From NCBI GenBank assembly GCA_039819065.1, contig JBCBSS010000019.1:3802-67801 (forward strand): a stretch of 64,000 nt of DNA, in the 5' to 3' direction. Within the stretch, counting starts at the first letter, position 1, and each line of letters opens with the position of its first letter. The position numbers and the translations under genes were made by a program. Of this stretch, positions 59,567 to 64,000 are shown in pieces. The stretch comes from JBCBSS01 sp039819065 (lineage in GTDB: Bacteria > Bacteroidota > Bacteroidia > Cytophagales > Cyclobacteriaceae). The notes beneath the pieces are model-generated. The model saw only the letters and a list, made by a program, of their open reading frames with translations. It did no database searches and was not told where the DNA came from.

Positions 59567-60494
59567 AAAGGTTTTTAATCACTTCGCCGTACTTTTCGGC
59601 ATTATCAGGAAATAAAGTCACTATTACCCCTTCATCAATGGTATTGGCCACTTTAAGCGCTCCTGTTAGGTTGGCCGCTGATGAAGGACTGATCAATAGG
59701 CCTTCAGTGTTAGCCACTCTTTTAAGCGTATCCAATGCTTCATAGGTGTCAATTTCCAGGTTTTGATCAGCAATTGTATCATCATAAATCCCCGGTAAAA
59801 TGGCTGTTTCGAGATGCTTCCAACCTTCCAACCCATGCAAGGCGGCATCCGGCTGTAAGGAAGTCAAATGTATATCAGGCTTGATCTCTTTGAGCTTTCT
59901 ACCCGTACCGGTAAAGCTCCCCGTAGTACCGAGCCCAGTCACAAAGTGCGTTATACTACCATCAGTTTGTCGAAAGATTTCTTCGGCCGTGCCGTTGTAA
60001 TGTGCCTTCCAATTATTGTCATTGCCATATTGATTGGCGTAGAAGTATTTATGCGGCTGTTCTTCAAAAAGGGATTGAGCGATTTGCTGTGCCTCATCCG
60101 TGGTGCCAAAAGGGGAGGTCAAGTGAATGTGGGCACCAAAGGATTTCAATATCTGCTTACGCTCTTCAGAAGCATTTTTAGGAAGGCAAATGGTAACGGG
60201 TACATTGATGGCTGCGCCTATGGCAGCATAAGCAATGGCAGTATTGCCACTAGAAGCATCAAGAATGTGTTTGCCCTCAGTCAACTCCCCGGAGTATATT
60301 GCCGACTTGATAATGTTGTAAGCCGGCCGCGCCTTCACACTGCCTCCAAACTGCTGCCATTCCAGCTTGGCGTAGATCTTCACATCAGGCTTTTCAACCA
60401 CGTTTTGAAGCGGAAATAACGGTGTATTCCCTACAAATTTGCCAAGGGCTTTTATACGTTCCTTTAAATGGGTGTCTATGGTTGTGGCGATCAT
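59553..60494 (-). CDS. cysM: Cysteine synthase, CysM type
   Basis: The 313-residue PLP enzyme of the beta family has the internal-aldimine Lys54 in GGSVKARPAYN, the substrate loop ASSGNTAIAYA, the phosphate-cradle GTGTTGSFTG and a C-terminal ISPSSAANLTGAL. Its presence with CysO, a JAMM peptidase and MoeB points to the carrier-protein route, in which an O-phosphoserine-derived aminoacrylate is attacked by CysO thiocarboxylate. The O-acetylserine-using type cannot be excluded from sequence alone. It is the first gene of the operon and lies 20 nt after an intrinsic terminator with a polycysteine leader upstream, so attenuation control is likely. Confidence 0.92.
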   Translation of the reverse strand: MIATTIDTHLKERIKALGKFVGNTPLFPLQNVVEKPDVKIYAKLEWQQFGGSVKARPAYNIIKSAIYSGELTEGKHILDASSGNTAIAYAAIGAAINVPVTICLPKNASEERKQILKSFGAHIHLTSPFGTTDEAQQIAQSLFEEQPHKYFYANQYGNDNNWKAHYNGTAEEIFRQTDGSITHFVTGLGTTGSFTGTGRKLKEIKPDIHLTSLQPDAALHGLEGWKHLETAILPGIYDDTIADQNLEIDTYEALDTLKRVANTEGLLISPSSAANLTGALKVANTIDEGVIVTLFPDNAEKYGEVIKNLFGDA

Positions 60495-60513
60495 TGTAAT
60501 TCTATTTTGACAT

Positions 60514-60547
60514 AAAAAAAGCCTTTCTGAGTGACCAGAAAGGCTTT
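60514..60547 (-). terminator. Attenuator terminator immediately upstream of cysM
   Basis: On the minus strand aaagcctttct (60547-60537) and agaaaggcttt (60528-60518) form a perfect 11-bp stem with an 8-nt loop, followed by seven U (60520-60514). The run ends 20 nt before the cysM ATG at 60494. A terminator in this position makes sense only if its formation is regulated. Confidence 0.85.
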
Positions 60548-60559
60548 CCTTTAAAAAGA

Positions 60560-60589
60560 AAAGACCTTCCCGGTTGTGGGAAGGTCTTT
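60560..60589 (-). terminator. First leader hairpin of the cysM operon
   Basis: On the minus strand aaagaccttccc (60589-60578) and gggaaggtcttt (60571-60560) form a perfect 12-bp stem with the loop acaacc. It is followed by U-rich tcttttcttttt-type sequence. Its 5' arm CTTCCCA (60583-60577) is also complementary to TGGGAAG inside the leader reading frame (60633-60627), giving a possible alternative pairing. Confidence 0.8.
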
Positions 60590-60613
60590 ATATATATCCT
60601 TGATCAAATATAT

Positions 60614-60697
60614 TTATGCATAGCGGCTTCCCAACTGTGAAGTAGAACAACAGCAACAACAGCATGCATTATTCTTAAGTTGAGGGCGGTTAGCCAT
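60614..60697 (-). CDS. Polycysteine leader peptide of the cysM operon
   Basis: A 27-codon frame starts at ATG 60697 and stops at 60614. The product begins MANRPQLKNNA, has six consecutive cysteines (codons 12-17, 60664-60647: tgc tgt tgt tgc tgt tgt) and ends STSQLGSRYA. It is followed by two strong hairpins and then by cysM, the first gene of a cysteine biosynthesis operon. Cysteine is a rare residue, so six in a row just before cysteine genes is the signature of an attenuation leader in which ribosomes stall when charged tRNA-Cys is scarce. Polycysteine leader frames acting this way have been described in mycobacteria. The frame is too short for routine gene calling. Confidence 0.8.
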   Translation of the reverse strand: MANRPQLKNNACCCCCCSTSQLGSRYA

Positions 60698-60851
60698 TTT
60701 GATTTCGTTTTTAACTTGATTGATACAACGCAATATTATCAAAATTTGTTTTTAGATAGCTAGCATTGCGGCGAAAATAATTTTGACTTTGCCGAGATAG
60801 ATAACAGGCCGCTCCACATTTAAGTATTGTATTTAATTGATAACCAGAATA

Positions 60852-61433
60852 TTAGCTATTCTCGTTGGATAATAATGCGATTACCTCACCTATACCCGAA
60901 TCATTGGTGACGGATTTGATCGGTGATAAGTCAAGCATGTTTTTTCTCACTTCATTGACCAACGATACATCACAAGGATCACTACTCGATATCCGACCGA
61001 TGATCAGTGCGAGTATAGCCGTTTTAAGGGCATTGGCATGTACTCTTACTGAAAACTTTGCGTGTCGGGCTGGATGAATGTGAATGTATTTCAGCTCATC
61101 ATCTCCTTTTCTCAGTGTCCAGCTAGAGCCGTCGTTGATCTCGACCAGTTGATAGCCGCCGTCATTCTCCTGCAGCCATTCTAAATAGGCCGCTTTTTCA
61201 AAATGACCCGTTTGCCTCAAGGTGTTGGAAATGTCTAGCATGATCTCGGTAGAAAGTAAGCTACCCGTATATAAGTCCATAGTAGATGAGCCTATGAAAA
61301 GTAGCTCTGAAAGTATAGGGGAGAGGTAGTCAGCCTCGTTTTGAACGGCCCATTCAATCCTCGACCTGATGTAGCCCAGATGGTGCTTGATCGAGTTAAA
61401 GATGATATTTCCTTCCAATTGCTCAGCCAACAT
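60852..61433 (-). CDS. Hypothetical protein, 193 residues
   Basis: I do not recognise this protein. It is mainly helical, has no signal peptide or membrane helix, and includes DGGYQLVEINDGSSWTLRKG (a beta-hairpin-like central part) and HIHPARHAKFSVRVHANALK, which could bind a metal or nucleic acid through its His and Lys/Arg residues. It is divergent from the 2OG-Fe(II) hydroxylase gene and upstream of the cysteine operon leader on the same strand, but a 154-nt gap to the leader start argues against cotranscription. Confidence 0.6.
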   Translation of the reverse strand: MLAEQLEGNIIFNSIKHHLGYIRSRIEWAVQNEADYLSPILSELLFIGSSTMDLYTGSLLSTEIMLDISNTLRQTGHFEKAAYLEWLQENDGGYQLVEINDGSSWTLRKGDDELKYIHIHPARHAKFSVRVHANALKTAILALIIGRISSSDPCDVSLVNEVRKNMLDLSPIKSVTNDSGIGEVIALLSNENS

Positions 61434-61624
61434 CTTTCTAAAATAACTATAGTTAAATTAACCCGGAATAGGGCTGTTAGTTTATTTGGACTTGTTTTCA
61501 TTAATGGGGTGGCAACTCGAATTTTAAAATCATTTTAATTTTTATTGCACTGGTGATAAGTAAGTCATTTGAATAGTAAAATTCCTTTGCTAGTTTTCAA
61601 TTAAAATAGACCAACCTTACACTT

Positions 61625-62293
61625 ATGCACATACACGTACAGGCTTTGCTCAAGCCGGAAGAACTAGCACAAGTTCATGAACTCGTCGATCAAGGTAAAT
61701 TCATCGATGGTAGTGCCACAGCCAGCATGGGTGCCAAATCGGTAAAGAAAAATGAGCAGCTTGATCAAAACGATGAGGCGACCGGCAAAGTACAGCAAAT
61801 CATTCGCGACGCCATTGACGATAGCCCATTGATACAGCAGGCTTTTCTGCCCAATAAAGTAAGAACGCCTTTGATCAGCCGATATAAGGCCGGTATGACT
61901 TATGGCTGGCACGTAGATAGCGCGCTGATGGACAAACCCGGTATCCGAACCGACCTGGCCATGACCGTCTTTCTCAATAACCCTACTGAGTATGAAGGTG
62001 GTGAGTTGTACTTGCAAACTTCAGCAGGTCAGATACCCTATAAGCTCAATGCTGGAGATGCCATTGTCTATCCGGCGGTTCAAGTGCACGGTGTGGCAGA
62101 GGTAAGAAGTGGACACAGATTAGCGGCAGTGACCTGGATACAGAGTACGATCAGGAGTAATGAGCAGCGGGAATTACTATTCAACTTAAGCCAGGTGCAA
62201 GCCATGCTCAATCAAAAAGATCCAAATTCACAAGAAGCCACGCTTTTGATGCAATGCTACAGTAACTTGATGCGGATGTGGGTGGAGGTGTAG
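61625..62293 (+). CDS. Fe(II)/2-oxoglutarate-dependent hydroxylase, PiuC/YbiX (PKHD) type
   Basis: The 222-residue protein has the double-stranded beta-helix iron motif HxD...H as H96-V-D98 and H155 (VQVHGVAEV), with Arg165 (GHRLAAVTW) to bind 2-oxoglutarate. LNAGDAIVYP and FLNNPTEYEGGELYL are typical of the PKHD-type PiuC/YbiX family, usually linked with iron uptake through TonB receptors. The length is standard. No receptor gene is adjacent, so its iron link is by family only. It is monocistronic, and the ATG at 61625 gives the family-typical N-terminus. Confidence 0.93.
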   Translation: MHIHVQALLKPEELAQVHELVDQGKFIDGSATASMGAKSVKKNEQLDQNDEATGKVQQIIRDAIDDSPLIQQAFLPNKVRTPLISRYKAGMTYGWHVDSALMDKPGIRTDLAMTVFLNNPTEYEGGELYLQTSAGQIPYKLNAGDAIVYPAVQVHGVAEVRSGHRLAAVTWIQSTIRSNEQRELLFNLSQVQAMLNQKDPNSQEATLLMQCYSNLMRMWVEV

Positions 62294-62538
62294 GGTATTT
62301 GGAAGTAGATAGAAGTAAGTAGAAATAGTTTGAAATAACGTTAGCACAGATACTATTCTGGTTATTCACGAATCATAAATCAATGAGAGGATTAAAACCT
62401 CAATATATAAGGTGTATTGTAAATGGCGCCTGGCTATAATTTCGTTGTGGAATTATCTGCGGGATTAGCCGTGAATTAGCACTGTTAGTTTGGTGAGGTA
62501 CAAAACCACAATGAATGACAGCTTTTAATGTACCGCGT

Positions 62539-63666
62539 TTATTCTATTTCGACATGGAATTCTTTGATGATTGTTTGTCCAGTTGAATTTCCAACCTCAT
62601 TGCCAAGTTCAATAGATGCTAAGTAACTGTTCTGAGACACAATACCCTCATTGACCAGATAAAAAAGCAATTCATCAATATCAATTGTCCCCTTGTTTCT
62701 GTTACCGATTCTTTGGAAAGCTAAATATATCCAATTGCTTCCTGGTGGTTCCCATGTTGGCTCACCCATATAAAACTTATAGGTGCCGTTACTGGTAGTA
62801 ACATCTTCCTGGAAATCCCCAAAAGGGACTAAGTTATTCGTGTCTTCCCATATCATAAATTCGAAAAGAATATTCTGAGGGGTAATACTTTCAGATGAAT
62901 TGATCCAATTGTCAAATGCCAAGTTGTAATCGCCATCATTTCTTGATACTTGCGCGTCATAAGTCACCTTAAGCCTGTTAATATCTGATATTTTTTTTGG
63001 CAGATCGTGTGTTGTTGAAGGTGGTTGCCATGGTTTCCATCCGTAAATCAGTTGTGGGTAAGCATTTACTCCAAAGGCATTATTAGGGTATTGCCACTGC
63101 CATCCAAGCAGTTGCAATGATTCATCTTCGTAAGTATAGATACATTGGGAATAACTGCCGGCGGGAAGTGCTGATGTGTTCCACACGTTATTCTCTACTT
63201 TTAAATCACCAATAGCAATAGTAGCGTATTGAACACAGTTGGTAGCCGTGGGCTCTTCAAACAACAGTTTTGCATAATCTGGTTTATCGGCCACATCAAG
63301 AGATAGAATATAGTTTTGTCGGTTTTGGTTATTCTCAGAGATTACTTCTATCAGGATAGGGCTATCATTCACAAACAAGGTGTCGCCTGATGTTCTATTC
63401 GCCCTTGCCTTTGGAGAGACCTCAATGGATTTTATTGAGACATGCTCTGTAGCGAAGGGTAACTGATTCGATAAAGAAATAGTTTTACCATTAATTGAAG
63501 TAGTATAGGTGTTCCCTTGATGTTCTATTTCAAAGTTCAATAAGGAAGCTTCACCCGATAGTGTAACTCCTTCTTCGTCGTTACAAGAGAATGTAAGCAT
63601 TGTCGCTACTAGAATAATTACCTCTACTGTTCTCTTCATTCTAAGCATTCTAATGTTGCGTAGCAC
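62539..63666 (-). CDS. GH12-like glucanase lipoprotein
   Basis: The 375-residue product has a lipoprotein signal (lipobox TFSC, Cys28; the real start may be a Met at residue 7 or 10). An immunoglobulin-like DUF5018-type domain follows (about 35-125). The C-terminal 225 residues resemble GH12 beta-glucanases: a concanavalin-like sandwich with ILFEFMIWEDT (the Glu of EFMIW in the nucleophile position) and YLASIELGNEVGNSTGQ (the Glu of SIELGNE in the acid/base position). If correct, it is a surface-anchored beta-glucan or xyloglucan hydrolase. No SusC/SusD pair is adjacent. Confidence 0.65.
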   Translation of the reverse strand: MLRNIRMLRMKRTVEVIILVATMLTFSCNDEEGVTLSGEASLLNFEIEHQGNTYTTSINGKTISLSNQLPFATEHVSIKSIEVSPKARANRTSGDTLFVNDSPILIEVISENNQNRQNYILSLDVADKPDYAKLLFEEPTATNCVQYATIAIGDLKVENNVWNTSALPAGSYSQCIYTYEDESLQLLGWQWQYPNNAFGVNAYPQLIYGWKPWQPPSTTHDLPKKISDINRLKVTYDAQVSRNDGDYNLAFDNWINSSESITPQNILFEFMIWEDTNNLVPFGDFQEDVTTSNGTYKFYMGEPTWEPPGSNWIYLAFQRIGNRNKGTIDIDELLFYLVNEGIVSQNSYLASIELGNEVGNSTGQTIIKEFHVEIE

Positions 63667-63913
63667 TCAAATTAACACAATTCTGTCTACGTTATCCTAA
63701 TCTAGCTAGTTTGTAATGCTTCTTAATACCACTTGTATCTATTTAACTGGTCTAGATGAACTGTGGTCTGGTAAGAATTGAATATAAGTTATATCGGTTA
63801 CTTGTTCAAGTACGCGAGAGAAGCACCATCGAATCTAAGTTCGTAAGGGTCGAGGACTTTATGACACACAATTATCTACTCGATTGGTAATACTTTACAT
63901 TTAGTGGTCAGTT

Positions 63914-64000
63914 CAAATGTTTTTGCAATCTTTCCTCTATTACACCTTCCCCATAACCATACCATTTTTTAAGTATTACTTCATCAGGAGATATCATACG
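63914..64000 (-). CDS. C-terminal fragment of an unidentified gene
   Basis: A minus-strand frame enters from the right edge and ends at a stop at 63914-63916. The visible 28 residues end with ISPDEVILKKWYGYG and then EGVIEERLQKHLN, which look like the amphipathic helical end of a real protein. Too little is visible to name it. The gap 63667-63913 to the lipoprotein gene holds nothing I recognise. Confidence 0.4.

Noticed and set aside
1..64000. tRNA or rRNA genes
   Set aside because: I looked for cloverleaf-type ends and rRNA-conserved segments in the gaps and found none.

Overview
The window is chromosomal DNA of a Bacteroidota bacterium, most likely of the order Cytophagales. The evidence is a C-terminal type IX secretion sorting domain, a PorP/SprF-type protein, a SusC-like outer-membrane barrel, LytS/LytTR regulation, families typical of the phylum (DUF2911, DUF6503-like, DUF4097) and promoters of the TAnnTTTG type. 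I found no rRNA, tRNA, CRISPR array, prophage or complete insertion sequence. Genes lie in short runs on both strands and look like core and semi-accessory genome, with repeat-rich gaps at 7.1-8.0, 28.6-28.8, 45.8-46.1 and 56.9-57.4 kb.

Layout. 0-5.2 kb (minus): end of a DUF418 gene, a Crp/Fnr regulator, then an AhpD-like protein, SDR oxidoreductase, haloalkane-dehalogenase-like hydrolase, DUF6503-like protein and peroxiredoxin-like protein, which look like a stress or detoxification run. 5.6-7.1 kb (minus): ECF sigma factor, anti-sigma factor and a small secreted protein made of two half plug domains. 8-16 kb (plus): cytidine deaminase, a membrane protein, a 1527-residue secreted nuclease, an intradiol dioxygenase and a 2H phosphoesterase. 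16.2-23.9 kb (minus): a two-gene operon of a SusC-like barrel without a plug domain and an alpha-2-macroglobulin that carries one. 24-31 kb: DJ-1/PfpI protein, ABC exporter, DUF2911-TPR protein, a folded transposon-like element and a LytS/LytTR pair. 31-34.6 kb (plus): lipoprotein, HEAT-like protein and a membrane sensor plus P-loop NTPase pair. 34.6-42.7 kb: DUF456, NnrE, amine oxidase, pta-ackA, DUF763 and a thioredoxin. 43-50 kb: GAF histidine kinase, DUF4097 repeat protein, serine hydrolase, ankyrin protein, BNR-repeat protein with a MoaD-like partner. 50.3-54.6 kb: lipid-linked sugar genes. 55.6-64 kb: PorP/SprF-SPOR fusion, the cysM-mec-cysO-moeB operon, a 2OG-Fe(II) hydroxylase and a GH12-like lipoprotein.

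The most interesting points are these. (1) The cysteine operon is preceded on the minus strand by an uncatalogued 27-codon reading frame with six consecutive Cys codons, followed by two intrinsic terminators, the last ending 20 nt before cysM. This is the architecture of a ribosome-mediated cysteine attenuator. (2) The plug and barrel of a TonB-type transporter appear to be split between two adjacent proteins, with the plug carried by an alpha-2-macroglobulin with an intact CxEQ thioester motif. (3) Two distant genes (a 2H RNA ligase-like protein and DUF763) share an almost identical palindromic promoter site. (4) A membrane protein and an NTPase form a candidate conflict or stress-sensing pair.
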